The translations under genes and the position numbers were made by a program. Source: Acinetobacter piscicola (lineage in GTDB: Bacteria; Pseudomonadota; Gammaproteobacteria; Pseudomonadales; Moraxellaceae). From it: DNA of 64,000 bases. Location: NCBI RefSeq assembly GCF_002233755.1, contig NZ_KZ268704.1:62001-126000 (forward strand), given 5' to 3'. Under the pieces are notes generated by a model that did not search any database, was not told the DNA's origin, and saw only the letters and a program-made list of their open reading frames with translations. Within the stretch, counting starts at the first letter, position 1, and every line of letters starts with the position of its first letter. This document shows positions 41,735-51,234 of this stretch, in pieces.

Positions 41735-42676
41735 TTATAGACCCAATTTCTTTCTTAACTTACCAAAAAAGCCACGAAGAACACTTGAGGACTCTTTTTC
41801 TTCAGTCATCAGTTTTGCAGCATCTGAAGGTATGTTTTGAAGTACATTACATAGTAAAGCGATTGAAACAAACTTATTAATTTGTTCTAAACTATATCCT
41901 GTTTTTTGAGCAACTTGCTTAGGGTTTGCACCTTGCTCAAAACAAGCAGCGATTTTAAAAACCAATTTTCGTTCATTTTGAGGATCAGGTTGAGGCCAAA
42001 ACTTTAACTTATAGGAATCCGAATGGTTTTGCTTAAAGTCCAAATCTTCAGAGTGCCATAAGACATTCCAAAGCCATGATGTCAAATCCGCTCCCTGCAT
42101 TGAACTTACAGATTGAGCCATTTGCATGGTTGCATAAGTATAGTTTAGAGAAGCATCTGTTCGCTGCAATTTCCGTGCTTGATTAATCCAAACCTGTTGA
42201 GTCCGAATATTCATTAACGCAATATTACCTTTTGAATCAAAAACCTGAATATTTCCATTTCTTTCATTGAAAAATTCAGGAACGACTTTTTTTAAGTCCA
42301 TTTTTTTGGAAATTTGATTCACAAAAGTTTCTGTTTTATTGCTTACAGGCACACGTAGATATCGATCTTTAAACCATTGTCTAATCTCTTCGGTAGTTGA
42401 AAAAGGTAAATATAATTTATCCCCTTCAATCGTACCTGACTTTTCATTTTTATTGACTAAGCGTAAATAGGGAATCTTTTTTGCACCAACTAGATTCTGA
42501 ATAGTCGCTGAACTAAAAAACATATCATTGACTAAAAGAATATCTAAATGAGGGTCAGCAATAGTCGCCCAACTCACTTTCAAAGAGTCATCGTACATTG
42601 TTTGAACTTTTTGCTTAATGCTTTCAAGTACATTTAAACTTAAACCAAATATAGCAATTTTTATTTCTTCTTTCAT
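41735..42676 (-). CDS. Hypothetical protein paired with the small GTPase gene
   Basis: The 313-residue protein (ATG 42676 after a GGGGG tract) is not recognised. The first ~110 residues alternate strands and helices, like a receiver or Rossmann-like fold (IKIAIFGLSLNVLESIK; DILLVNDMFF). The C-terminal part is helical, with a short winged-helix-like stretch (GANPKQVAQKTGYSLEQINK) and a basic tail (GFFGKLRKKLGL). It lies 162 bp upstream of the GTPase gene on the same strand, before a shared terminator, so a two-gene unit is likely. Confidence 0.65.
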   Translation of the reverse strand: MKEEIKIAIFGLSLNVLESIKQKVQTMYDDSLKVSWATIADPHLDILLVNDMFFSSATIQNLVGAKKIPYLRLVNKNEKSGTIEGDKLYLPFSTTEEIRQWFKDRYLRVPVSNKTETFVNQISKKMDLKKVVPEFFNERNGNIQVFDSKGNIALMNIRTQQVWINQARKLQRTDASLNYTYATMQMAQSVSSMQGADLTSWLWNVLWHSEDLDFKQNHSDSYKLKFWPQPDPQNERKLVFKIAACFEQGANPKQVAQKTGYSLEQINKFVSIALLCNVLQNIPSDAAKLMTEEKESSSVLRGFFGKLRKKLGL

Positions 42677-43480
42677 CAAACCCCCATAGCCACATTATAA
42701 AACGTGACAATATTAACATTTTATTTTTAAAAAAACATACAAATCACATTAAAAAACTAAAAAATTACAGAATAATTTATATTATTTTTACCTTATAAAT
42801 TATAAAAATGTAATATCCAATTGATAAAAAAAATATTAAAACAACAATAATATTTTTAATTAAATAAAAATCACACAATTTATTGTAAAACAATAGCTTA
42901 TTTTTATCAAAAACATGTATTTTAAATACAAAATATTGATTAAATGAATATAAAAATCATTCTCATATTTATTTCACAATATTATATTAAATTAGGCTTA
43001 ACTTATTTTTTATTCAATATAAAAACACTTGTATTTTAATTAAAAAATGAGGTTAAGTTTCACTAATATAATATATAAAATGATTTTAATTTAGTATTAA
43101 AAACATTAATGAATATGATCCATTTACTTACTTAAATAATGATAAATATCTCGAAAATATGAGTCACGATAAATAGAAAACTCATGAATGATAGTCATAT
43201 GATCTTTTAAAGATATAAAAGCTTTGGATGACCACAGCAAGATCGATGATTTATGTTAAATTACTGAAAGGCTTTGAAATACCTCTCGATCTACCACAAA
43301 TTTTTTTAGATTTTGGGATGGTCATTCAAAGAATAAATCATCGTTAGATTAAAATACCTTCCGACCAACTTTTTGTTTTCTATAACTATATGTTTAAAGC
43401 TTAACTCAACTTTGAAAGCTCTTTTTATTTAGACCTTCCTAAAAAAACCTCCCGAAGGAGGTTTACATTTGAAATTAAAA
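42677..43480. other. Long AT-rich gap with a pseudoknot-order repeat set
   Basis: About 800 bp, very AT-rich, holds no supportable gene. Within it, 43222-43343 has two pairs of inverted segments arranged A-B-A'-B' (described in the findings). A terminator for the next minus-strand gene sits at its right end. Otherwise I see nothing. Confidence 0.5.
43441..43464 (-). terminator. Terminator of the 91-residue hypothetical gene
   Basis: AAACCTCC / GGAGGTTT with a 4-base loop, followed by TTTT on the minus strand, 17 bases after the stop. Confidence 0.8.
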
Positions 43481-43756
43481 TTATGGAACAGGCCTAAACC
43501 ATTTAATAAACAAATCAAGCCCACTCTCATTTGGAGTTGTATCCAAAGAATACTTTTTTTGGTTCAATTCCGCCAATATTGCTTCTTGATCTTCTGCACT
43601 TACATTCGATGGAATAGTATAGCCTGCACTGAAATAACCTAAATCAGAACTTGCTTTAATTTGAGCTGCAATTTCATTACGCAACGTTTCAAGTGTTTTC
43701 TTGGGCTGATGATTTTCTGAATTTTGTTTTGCTTCCGTTGCATCAATAATTGACAT
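43481..43756 (-). CDS. Hypothetical 91-residue protein
   Basis: The start at ATG 43756 is set by GGAG six bases upstream. The protein is soluble, polar and mostly helical (TLETLRNEIAAQIKASSDLG; SAEDQEAILAELNQKKYSL), with no known motif. It has its own terminator, and it diverges from trpG. The clean ribosome-binding site and terminator support a real gene. Confidence 0.65.
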   Translation of the reverse strand: MSIIDATEAKQNSENHQPKKTLETLRNEIAAQIKASSDLGYFSAGYTIPSNVSAEDQEAILAELNQKKYSLDTTPNESGLDLFIKWFRPVP

Positions 43757-44065
43757 CGTTTTCTCCATATTCTTCTATAGTGAATCATTATAAAATATAA
43801 CAAAACTAAATATGGAACAATGTTGACCAATCAATAATTACAATGCTTATGAATGTCCATCGCTTATGAATAAAGATATGTTTTGATGCGAATTTTATGT
43901 GAAGCAAAAAGTCAAAGAATCTCCGCAAGAATCTGATATTATAGTGAGTTAGTAGCAAGTTTTTTGTTACTAAAAATTAGACAAACAGCAAAATGAGTAA
44001 CATAGTGAGTAATATCACTAATACAATACTAATTATGCTATAAATATCAGAGGTTTAAGCCAAAA
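43757..44065. other. Divergent gap upstream of trpG
   Basis: This 309-bp AT-rich stretch has no gene. I found no Trp-rich leader peptide and no attenuator hairpin, so trpGDC is not visibly attenuated. The trpG promoter should lie here. Confidence 0.4.
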
Positions 44066-44650
44066 ATGCTTCTAATGATCGACAACTATGACTCGTTTAC
44101 TTATAACATCGTCCAATATTTTGGCGAGTTAAATCAAGAAGTAAAAGTAGTCCGTAATGATGCCGTGACTTTAGAGGATATTGAACGATGGCAACCAAAG
44201 TATTTAGTGATTGGGCCTGGTCCTTGCTCTCCTTCAGAGGCAGGTATTTCTATCCCTGCAATTCAACATTTTGCAGGAAAAATCCCTTTGCTCGGTGTTT
44301 GCTTAGGACATCAAGCAATTGGACAGGCTTTTGGTGGTGACATTGTCCGTGCCAAAACAGTGATGCATGGTCGTTTATCTGACATGTACCACAGTGATAC
44401 AGGCATTTTCAGCAACCTCCCTTCTCCATTTTCAGCCACTCGCTATCATTCTCTTGTGATTGATCAAGCAACTGTTCCTGAATGCCTTGAAGTGACGTGT
44501 TGGACCAATGAAACTGATGGCTCTATGGAAGAAATCATGGGTGTAAAACATAAGACATTACCTATAGAAGGTGTGCAATTTCATCCTGAATCAATCCTGA
44601 GCCAACATGGTCACCAAATCTTTAAAAACTTTTTAGATATTTATGCATAA
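44066..44650 (+). CDS. trpG: Anthranilate synthase component II (glutamine amidotransferase)
   Basis: The 194-residue class I amidotransferase supplies ammonia from glutamine to anthranilate (and often 4-amino-4-deoxychorismate) synthase. The nucleophile Cys is in [15 protein letters not shown] near residue 79, and the His-Glu pair is in [11 protein letters not shown] near residue 170. It starts trpGDC. The partner TrpE is not in the window. It may serve both tryptophan and folate synthesis. Confidence 0.93.
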   Translation: MLLMIDNYDSFTYNIVQYFGELNQEVKVVRNDAVTLEDIERWQPKYLVIGPGPCSPSEAGISIPAIQHFAGKIPLLGVCLGHQAIGQAFGGDIVRAKTVMHGRLSDMYHSDTGIFSNLPSPFSATRYHSLVIDQATVPECLEVTCWTNETDGSMEEIMGVKHKTLPIEGVQFHPESILSQHGHQIFKNFLDIYA

Positions 44651-44667
44651 AGAGCGTAACCAAGATA

Positions 44668-45714
44668 ATGAATATTCAACAAGCTTTAAATAATATCACC
44701 AAAAATATTGAGCTGACCCAACCACAAATGGAAGAAGTCATGCGCACGATCATGAGTGGTGAAGCCACAGATGCACAAATTGGTGCATTGATGATGGGAC
44801 TGCGTTTAAAAGGCGAAAGTATTGATGAAATCACAGCGGCTGCGCGTGTCATGCGTGAGTTTGCGATTAAAATAGATGTCAGTGACATTCCGCATCTGAT
44901 CGATATCGTCGGCACAGGCGGTGATGGTCAAAACCTATTCAATGTTTCTACTGCATCTTCTTTCGTGATTGCAGCTGCGGGCGCAACCATTGCCAAACAT
45001 GGTAATCGTGGCGTTTCTTCAAAATCAGGTTCTTCTGATTTATTAGAACAAGCAGGCATCAACCTCGATTTAAATATGCAACAGACTGAACGTTGTATCC
45101 GTGAAATGGGTGTCGGTTTTTTATTTGCACCAAACCATCATAAAGCGATGAAATATGCTGCTGGCCCACGTAAAGAGTTAGGCTTCCGTAGTATTTTCAA
45201 TCTCCTTGGCCCGCTTACGAATCCGGCTGGGGTACGCCGCTATGTGATTGGCGTATTCTCAACCGAATTATGTCGCCCACTTGCTGAAGTGCTCAAACAA
45301 CTGGGGGCTGAACATGTCATGGTGGTTCATTCTAAAGATGGCTTAGATGAGATTAGCCTCGCATCAGCAACCTATGTAGCTGAGCTCAAAGAGGGTGAAA
45401 TCACAGAATGGATGATTCAGCCTGAAGACGTTGATATTGAATCTCAGACATTGACAGGCTTATCTGTAGAAAGTGCGGCTGAAAGTCTAGTGTTGATTAA
45501 AGATGCTTTAAGCAAGAATAAATCAACCAAAGGTGAAAAAGCAGCCAATATGATTGCTTTAAATGCAGGTGCGGGTATCTATGTTTCAGGTTTAACCAAA
45601 ACCTATAAACAAGGTGTCGCTTTAGCACATGATATTATCTATGGTGGGCAGGCTTTAGAAAAAATGGGCATTTTGTCTGAATTTACCAAAACGCTCAAAG
45701 AATACGAAGCTTAA
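44668..45714 (+). CDS. trpD: Anthranilate phosphoribosyltransferase
   Basis: The 348-residue enzyme attaches phosphoribosyl to anthranilate. Motifs are [20 protein letters not shown] (PRPP loop, about residue 80) and [15 protein letters not shown]. It follows trpG by 17 bp and precedes trpC by 19 bp in one operon. Confidence 0.95.
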   Translation: MNIQQALNNITKNIELTQPQMEEVMRTIMSGEATDAQIGALMMGLRLKGESIDEITAAARVMREFAIKIDVSDIPHLIDIVGTGGDGQNLFNVSTASSFVIAAAGATIAKHGNRGVSSKSGSSDLLEQAGINLDLNMQQTERCIREMGVGFLFAPNHHKAMKYAAGPRKELGFRSIFNLLGPLTNPAGVRRYVIGVFSTELCRPLAEVLKQLGAEHVMVVHSKDGLDEISLASATYVAELKEGEITEWMIQPEDVDIESQTLTGLSVESAAESLVLIKDALSKNKSTKGEKAANMIALNAGAGIYVSGLTKTYKQGVALAHDIIYGGQALEKMGILSEFTKTLKEYEA

Positions 45715-45733
45715 GGATTTAAGGAAAGTCATC

Positions 45734-46540
45734 ATGGTTAATATTGCCAATACCATTTTAGGTAAAATTGTTGATCGTAAACATGAAGAGTTTGCGATTC
45801 GTTTAAAACAACATAGTTTAAAAGATGTTGAAGAACTTGCAAAAGCTGCAACGCCAGTTCGCAGTTTTGCTCAATCTTTACTGAGCAAACGTCCCGGTGT
45901 GATTGCTGAAATCAAGAAAGCATCGCCATCAAAAGGGATCATTCGTGAAAACTTTAATCCTGCGGAAATTGCAGAACAGTATGAACAAGCAGGTGCTGCA
46001 TGTTTGTCTGTTTTAACCGATGTTGATTTTTTCCAAGGTGCAGATGAAAACATTCAAATTGCACGTAATCATTGTTCACTTCCTGCTTTGCGTAAGGATT
46101 TTCTAATTGATCCTTATGGCGTGATTGAAGCACGTGCTTTACATGCGGATTGTATTTTATTGATTGTGGCTTGTTTGTCTGACCAACAACTTGAAGAAAT
46201 GTCAAAAACTGCATTTGAACACAACCTAGATGTACTGGTTGAAGTTCATGATGAAGATGAACTTGAACGTGCGATGAAGCTTTCTGAACGCTGTATTCTA
46301 GGCGTCAATAATCGTAATCTTAAAAACTTCGATGTTGATTTAAATACCTCATTGCGTTTAAAAAGATTACTCGATCCATCGCGTTTATTGGTCACTGAAA
46401 GTGGTATTGCGACGCCTGCTGATGTTGCAATGATGCAAGAGCATGACATTCACGCTTTCTTGGTCGGTGAAAGTTTTATGAAGCAACCACGTCCAGATGA
46501 AGCTTTTAAAGCTCTGTTTGGGGTTCCTCATTCTATTTAA
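45734..46540 (+). CDS. trpC: Indole-3-glycerol phosphate synthase
   Basis: The 268-residue TIM barrel catalyses ring closure to indole-3-glycerol phosphate. Motifs include GVIAEIKKASPSKGIIRENF near residue 55, ALRKDFLIDPYGVIEAR, and LGVNNRNLKNFDVDL. It is not fused to TrpF. A strong terminator follows. Confidence 0.95.
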   Translation: MVNIANTILGKIVDRKHEEFAIRLKQHSLKDVEELAKAATPVRSFAQSLLSKRPGVIAEIKKASPSKGIIRENFNPAEIAEQYEQAGAACLSVLTDVDFFQGADENIQIARNHCSLPALRKDFLIDPYGVIEARALHADCILLIVACLSDQQLEEMSKTAFEHNLDVLVEVHDEDELERAMKLSERCILGVNNRNLKNFDVDLNTSLRLKRLLDPSRLLVTESGIATPADVAMMQEHDIHAFLVGESFMKQPRPDEAFKALFGVPHSI

Positions 46541-46650
46541 ACTGAATCCTTCAAATCGTGATTTGATGCTTCAATTTAGCTTTAGATGATATTTGAGTCT
46601 GTTATTTAATTTTTTCTTTTATGAATAAGAATTTTAAATCGTTGATTCTC

Positions 46651-46684
46651 AAAAAAGCCCAACGCTTTTGAGTTGGGCTTTTTA
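46651..46684 (+). terminator. Terminator after trpC
   Basis: AAAAGCCCAAC / GTTGGGCTTTT stem with an 8-base loop and T-run, about 110 bases past the trpC stop. Confidence 0.88.
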
Positions 46685-46713
46685 TTCTCTAAATTATTTA
46701 TAATGGATGCACA

Positions 46714-47043
46714 TAAGTTAACGTCTGTTCGGGATAAACTTTGATGTAAGTTATTGAAAAGATAGATCAGGCACAGCGGAGTCTTACCGTTTAAAGTCAA
46801 ATGTAAGGATTAACCTTCGGTTCGACCTGAGAGGTACTACCTCGCAAGGCTTTCGGGATGAGTGGCACTGCCACGCAAGGGCAAAATCATTTGTCAGTCG
46901 CCAACTCGACAGATACCATCAAGTATCTAATATATTGCAAAAACATTATATTACAGATGTAGTCTTGCCTCGAACAATGCGACTGACGTTTCCGAGTATC
47001 ATATAGTTGGGAACATACCTTATCCCGAACTCAGGTTAAGTTA
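46714..47043. mobile_element. MITE-like element with 7-bp target duplication
   Basis: The element spans 46721-47036 (316 bp), flanked by the direct repeat TAAGTTA at 46714-46720 and 47037-47043. Ends are imperfect inverted repeats: ACGTCTGTTCGGGATAAACT and, from the right, ACCTGAGTTCGGGATAAGGT. No transposase gene fits inside. The interior has several small hairpins (GAGGTACTACCTC; GTGGCACTGCCAC) and a 9-bp inverted pair GTCAGTCGC / GCGACTGAC. Its right ~120 bp recur at 50443-50572. The right target repeat includes the stop codon of the neighbouring DUF389 gene. Confidence 0.8.
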
Positions 47044-48180
47044 ATAACTTGTGATCACTCCCGTGGCTTCTCGTTCTTGAATACTGATGGTCGGACTATT
47101 CGGTGCTTCAATAATTTCAGTAAGAATAAAACGTACTTGTGCAATACTCGGCTTGTCTTTTAAATCATGTTCTAAAATCTTATTTAATTTTCCAACTTCA
47201 ATCGAATTTGGAGGAGTATCACCTCTGACGACAATACGAACCAATGTAAATTCATCGTGTTTTTCGAATTGAATCGTATCAACAATATTATTATTTTTAT
47301 TCAGTAAGGTCTCAACTTCGGCTTTAATATCAGTCTCATATAATTGTTGACGCAACAAATGCATAAAATTCAAAGACAAATAGATGGTGAGTACCAAAAG
47401 GCAGATTAAACTTATCGCATTTCTTTTAATAAATTCAATGACATTACTTTTAACTTCAATATCTGAACCACGTCTAAAACCTGCAATCCACAATACAAGT
47501 GATGAACTCACTTGAATGGCTATAATATTGGTCGCAGCTAAAATAAAAGCATTCGCCGCATTTCTCCACTCCATATGTGCAAATAAAATGCCGCTTGCAA
47601 CCAAAGGAGGAACCAAAGCTGTGGCGACAGCAACACCAACAACTGCAACAGAAAGCCGTGGAGATATCGATGCAAATGCCCCTGCTGCCCCCCCTGCTAA
47701 AGCGATCATTAAATCCATGATTGTGGGTTGAGTTCGAGAAAGAATTTCATGTGTAATTGGAACATCAATATTAATTAAGCCTAAGATGATCCCAATGGCA
47801 TAGATCATTGCAATGCCTAAGGAAAGTGTAGTTAAGGCCGTTCTAAATAATATCCAGCGATTATCAATCAAAGATAAGGCGATACCCGAAATTGGCCCTA
47901 ACATTATTGCAACTAACATAGCTCCAATGACCACAGCAGATGAATTGGTTAATAAACCATATCCCGCAATAATTGCAGCTAAGGCATTCATGATAAAAAA
48001 TGTTCTACTCGGCAAAGCATTTGCCTGAATATTTAAACGAACTTGCTTATGATCAATTTTTTTTGAATTCTCTCGCAACGCTTGTTTATATCTCAATTTT
48101 TCTTTGAGGATTTCATACTTTTTTTGATCAGGAGTATCTTCAACAATGATTGTTGGATCTTTATCTTTTTCATTTGCCAT
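47041..48180 (-). CDS. DUF389 (TIGR00341-type) membrane protein
   Basis: The 379-residue protein has a soluble N-terminus, a set of about six TM helices (FFIMNALAAIIAGYGLLTNS; AVVIGAMLVAIMLGPISGIA; GGAAGAFASISPRLSVAVVG) and a soluble C-terminal domain. DUF389 proteins are conserved inner-membrane proteins of unknown function. It is monocistronic; a MITE has inserted exactly at its stop codon without shortening it. Confidence 0.85.
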   Translation of the reverse strand: MANEKDKDPTIIVEDTPDQKKYEILKEKLRYKQALRENSKKIDHKQVRLNIQANALPSRTFFIMNALAAIIAGYGLLTNSSAVVIGAMLVAIMLGPISGIALSLIDNRWILFRTALTTLSLGIAMIYAIGIILGLINIDVPITHEILSRTQPTIMDLMIALAGGAAGAFASISPRLSVAVVGVAVATALVPPLVASGILFAHMEWRNAANAFILAATNIIAIQVSSSLVLWIAGFRRGSDIEVKSNVIEFIKRNAISLICLLVLTIYLSLNFMHLLRQQLYETDIKAEVETLLNKNNNIVDTIQFEKHDEFTLVRIVVRGDTPPNSIEVGKLNKILEHDLKDKPSIAQVRFILTEIIEAPNSPTISIQEREATGVITSY

Positions 48181-48565
48181 AAGTCTTTATTTATCTTGTA
48201 ATGTCTTAAATTAATTTAGCTTATTTTTTAAACAACGTGTAGAGAAATCTGTTAATAAATAATTTTCTAATCATGTCTTTTATCCATTCACATCCTCAAC
48301 TTTGTATAATTTTTAAAAAATAATATTCAATATAGTTATTGGAAAATCACAACTAGGCATTCTCTCTAAGCCGTAAATGAAGTGTAAATAGATGATTGCA
48401 GAAACTATGCCTATTTCCAAATTATTCTCAAAATATATGATGACTTATATCTCAACATCTATGTCAAAACGCTGAAAGACACAGTGAATTCAATTCAGTT
48501 CAATTTTTAATGGATTAAGTCTATAATGCTAATCAAATATTCTCCTTTTACTGTTTTTTGCAATT
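48181..48565. other. Divergent intergenic region
   Basis: This 385-bp AT-rich stretch between DUF389 and Smr genes holds no gene or clear structure. The two divergent promoters should be here. Confidence 0.4.
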
Positions 48566-49270
48566 ATGAGTAAATCTGATTCTACATTCTCCAAATCACA
48601 ACTTGATCTTTTAAAACAATTCAAAAAACAAATTTCAACGGGTCAATCACAATTTGATTCTACAAAGAAACAGCAAAAAACAGCTCCTGTTGTCGCGCCC
48701 ATACAACAGGATGATGATCTTGCTTTGTTCAATCAAGCGATGCGCGGTGTTAAAACGATAGATAATAGTAATATTGCTAAAATACAAACGAATAATGTTC
48801 GAAAAAAACCAGATGCTAAAACACTGGCAAAACGTGCCGCGGCTGAAGGTCCAACTGAAACTGAACATGCTGAATTATCAGATACACATGCAATGCTCAA
48901 TCCAGTTGCAAGTCAGGCGACTTTAAGTTATCGCATCGCAACCTTACAGCACAAAGTTTTTGAAGATTTGAAAGCAGGCAATGTACGATGGTATGAAGCT
49001 GTAGATTTGCATGGTTGTACTGTGGAAGAGGCAAGAACCGCAGTTTTGGAGATTATCCAAATTGCGAAGAGTGAGAACCAAAATGTAATTAAAATTGTTC
49101 ACGGTAAAGGCCCAGAAGCCATTTTAAAATCCTATGTAAATAGCTGGCTTCGTCAGCACCGTGATGTTTTAGCTTTTGTCAGTGCGCCTGAGAAGCAAGG
49201 TGGCACAGGTGCAGTTTTAGTGTTATTGAAACGTGCTGAAAAAAATCCAAAATTTAATCAGGATCAATAA
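48566..49270 (+). CDS. Smr-domain protein
   Basis: The 234-residue protein has a low-complexity polar N-terminus (about 1-110) and a C-terminal Smr domain. The domain has VDLHGCTVEEARTAVLEII near residue 150 and IKIVHGKGPEAILKSYVNSW near residue 175. Smr domains of the MutS2/SmrA-B type are endonucleases, and SmrB-type proteins act on mRNA at collided ribosomes. The DxH and HGxG motifs are intact, so nuclease activity is plausible. It stands alone, upstream of folE. Confidence 0.85.
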   Translation: MSKSDSTFSKSQLDLLKQFKKQISTGQSQFDSTKKQQKTAPVVAPIQQDDDLALFNQAMRGVKTIDNSNIAKIQTNNVRKKPDAKTLAKRAAAEGPTETEHAELSDTHAMLNPVASQATLSYRIATLQHKVFEDLKAGNVRWYEAVDLHGCTVEEARTAVLEIIQIAKSENQNVIKIVHGKGPEAILKSYVNSWLRQHRDVLAFVSAPEKQGGTGAVLVLLKRAEKNPKFNQDQ

Positions 49271-49406
49271 TCCATTTTTTACTCACAAATTTTGTGATTG
49301 ATGATCAATATCCTTTAAAATACGGTTTATCCTGTAGTAGTCAGACTTTTTTGGTTTTTCTGCTACAATGCCGTCCTTGTTCAATCCGTATAAGTGAACA
49401 CGTTAT

Positions 49407-49961
49407 ATGTCTATGCAGCAATCCTACGCAAATATTTTAACTGCCGTTGGCGAGGACTTAGATCGTCCTGGTTTGAAAGATACACCTATGCGTGCGGCTA
49501 AAGCTTTTTCGTATTTGACGTCTGGCTATAGCAAGACCTTGGAAGAAGTGACCAATAATGCGGTCTTTCCTTCTGATAATGATGAAATGGTGTTGGTTAA
49601 AAATATCGAATTTTATTCTTTATGTGAGCACCATTTATTGCCTTTTCATGGTCGTGTGCATATTGCCTATTTACCTTCTGGTAATGTTTTAGGTTTATCT
49701 AAATTTGCACGAATCACTGAAATGTTTGCACGTCGTTTGCAAATTCAAGAGCAACTGACTAAGCAAATTGCAGATGCTGTTGCAGAAGTCACTCAGGCGC
49801 GTGGTGTCGCTGTTGTCATCGATTCAGCACATATGTGTATGATGATGCGTGGTGTAAGCAAACAAGAATCAACGACACGTACTGTATCCTTTGTCGGTGA
49901 TTTTAAAACTGATAAAGAAGCACGTCGTGAATTCTTACAAGCTGTACCTGAAGCACATTGA
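49407..49961 (+). CDS. folE: GTP cyclohydrolase I
   Basis: The 184-residue enzyme makes 7,8-dihydroneopterin triphosphate from GTP, the first step of folate synthesis. Zinc and active-site motifs are [20 protein letters not shown] and [20 protein letters not shown]. Length is typical of bacterial FolE-I. A TGCTACAAT extended -10 lies at 49361-49369. Confidence 0.94.
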   Translation: MSMQQSYANILTAVGEDLDRPGLKDTPMRAAKAFSYLTSGYSKTLEEVTNNAVFPSDNDEMVLVKNIEFYSLCEHHLLPFHGRVHIAYLPSGNVLGLSKFARITEMFARRLQIQEQLTKQIADAVAEVTQARGVAVVIDSAHMCMMMRGVSKQESTTRTVSFVGDFKTDKEARREFLQAVPEAH

Positions 49962-50003
49962 TTTTATGAATTTTTCATCATTTCTATCTATAAAGATTGC
50001 TTT

Positions 50004-50034
50004 AAGCTTCAACTTCAATTGAGGCTTTCTTTTT
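50004..50034 (+). terminator. Possible terminator after folE
   Basis: AAGCTTCAA / TTGAGGCTT pairing (one T-G wobble) is followed by TCTTTTT, just before the cupin gene. Confidence 0.55.
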
Positions 50035-50050
50035 AAATAAGGTTTTTAAA

Positions 50051-50410
50051 ATGTCTTCAATTTGGTTAGCTGGTCATGGATTAACAAACAGTGAAATAAG
50101 TGAAGATCACCCTCGTGCGGATCGTTTGGTAAAAGGTAATCCAAAACGTTTAACTCAAAGTTTGTATGATCATCCAAATATGAATTGTGGTATTTGGCAA
50201 TGTGAAGTAGGTGCATGGAATATTCAATTTGCAGATAATAAACAAGAGTTTTTTCAAATTATTGAAGGTGCTGTGCGTTTACATGACGCAAATGGCCAAT
50301 CATTTATAGAAATAAAAGCTGGCGAAGCTGGCATTATTCCCCCTTCATTTATCGGTACATTTGAAGTCATTGAAACAGTTAAAAAATACTTTGTCGTTGT
50401 CGAAGTATAA
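50051..50410 (+). CDS. Cupin-domain protein (DUF861-like)
   Basis: The 119-residue protein is a single cupin barrel of the (S)-ureidoglycine-aminohydrolase/DUF861 type: GIWQCEVGAWNIQFADNKQE, then FFQIIEGAVRLHDANGQS and AGEAGIIPPSFIGTFEVIE. The usual metal-binding His set is not obvious, so a sensor or binding role is possible. A MITE element begins 10 bp after its stop. Confidence 0.75.
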   Translation: MSSIWLAGHGLTNSEISEDHPRADRLVKGNPKRLTQSLYDHPNMNCGIWQCEVGAWNIQFADNKQEFFQIIEGAVRLHDANGQSFIEIKAGEAGIIPPSFIGTFEVIETVKKYFVVVEV

Positions 50411-50420
50411 AACGAAGATA

Positions 50421-50572
50421 ACGTCAGTTCGGGATAAACTATCAAGTACCTAATATATTGCAAAAACAGTATATTACAGATCTTGCGGAATATATTCCTC
50501 ATGTCTCAAACAATACGACTGACGTTTCTGCGTATCCTATAGTTAGGAATATAGCTTACCCCGAACTCAGGT
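50421..50572. mobile_element. Shorter MITE-like element, related to the one at 46721
   Basis: This 152-bp element has ends ACGTCAGTTCGGGATAAACT and, from the right, ACCTGAGTTCGGGGTAAGCT. Its interior matches the right part of the 46721 element (TAATATATTGCAAAAACA...ATATTACAGAT; ACTGACGTTTC). The ~170-bp hairpin-rich segment of the longer copy is missing. No target duplication is visible. It extends into the 3' end of the GNAT gene. Confidence 0.75.
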
Positions 50573-51065
50573 TATTTAGAATTTTCCCCATATAGCGTTC
50601 ATCCAATAACTGTCCTTGATAAAACATACTCTTAGTACGAATCCCTTCTGTTTTGAATCCGAGCTTTTCATAGAACTTAATCGTATTGTCTTGAATAACA
50701 GTCAGTTCAATCCTGATCGCCCCTTGTGCCATAGCCCACGATTCGGCATAGCGGTATAACGCATTGGCTAAATTCTTTCCATGATAGTTTTTCAAAATGC
50801 CTATCACCAATTGAAAACAATGCTTTACTTTATTAAATGGTTTTCTAGAAAGCGCAATAAAACCAACAATATGCTGTTGATCAATAGCAATAAATATTTT
50901 CTCATTCTCTGATGTATTTAAAGTTTTAATATATTCAATTTGCTGACTCAATGAGATTGGTCTTTCCCCTACCTCAAAGAGCATGAATTCCGTTTCAACA
51001 TCGAGTTGGCTAAAAAATTTTATCAAGCTTTCAGCATCTTGTATCTCAATTTGTCTTATTTCCAT
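50556..51065 (-). CDS. GNAT-family N-acetyltransferase
   Basis: The 169-residue protein has an acetyl-CoA-binding GNAT fold (LVIGILKNYHGKNLANALYR near residue 90; FYEKLGFKTEGIRTKSMFYQ near residue 133). The substrate is unknown; RimJ/L-like or small-molecule acetylation are possible. The last five residues and the stop codon lie inside the MITE end (50556-50572), so the C-terminus was replaced or extended by the insertion. The rest is intact. Confidence 0.8.
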   Translation of the reverse strand: MEIRQIEIQDAESLIKFFSQLDVETEFMLFEVGERPISLSQQIEYIKTLNTSENEKIFIAIDQQHIVGFIALSRKPFNKVKHCFQLVIGILKNYHGKNLANALYRYAESWAMAQGAIRIELTVIQDNTIKFYEKLGFKTEGIRTKSMFYQGQLLDERYMGKILNNLSSG

Positions 51066-51234
51066 ATGAGCTTATACTTCTAACAATAAATTCACTGCTT
51101 TCAGTATATAACATGAAAAAAAGTCTAATTAAAACATAATGATGATAAAACACCAGCGATAGAACTCAAGGTGATTAAAATAGACAAAAGATCATTTATT
51201 AAACAGGTTAATTATTTCGAACACATTTTAAAAC

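Noticed and set aside
43757..44065. A trp leader peptide or attenuator before trpG.
   Set aside because: No Trp-rich short frame and no hairpin followed by a T-run was found.
46721..47036. Transposase remnant or RNA gene inside the MITE.
   Set aside because: All frames are short and interrupted; only small hairpins are visible, and the ends plus target duplication explain the structure.
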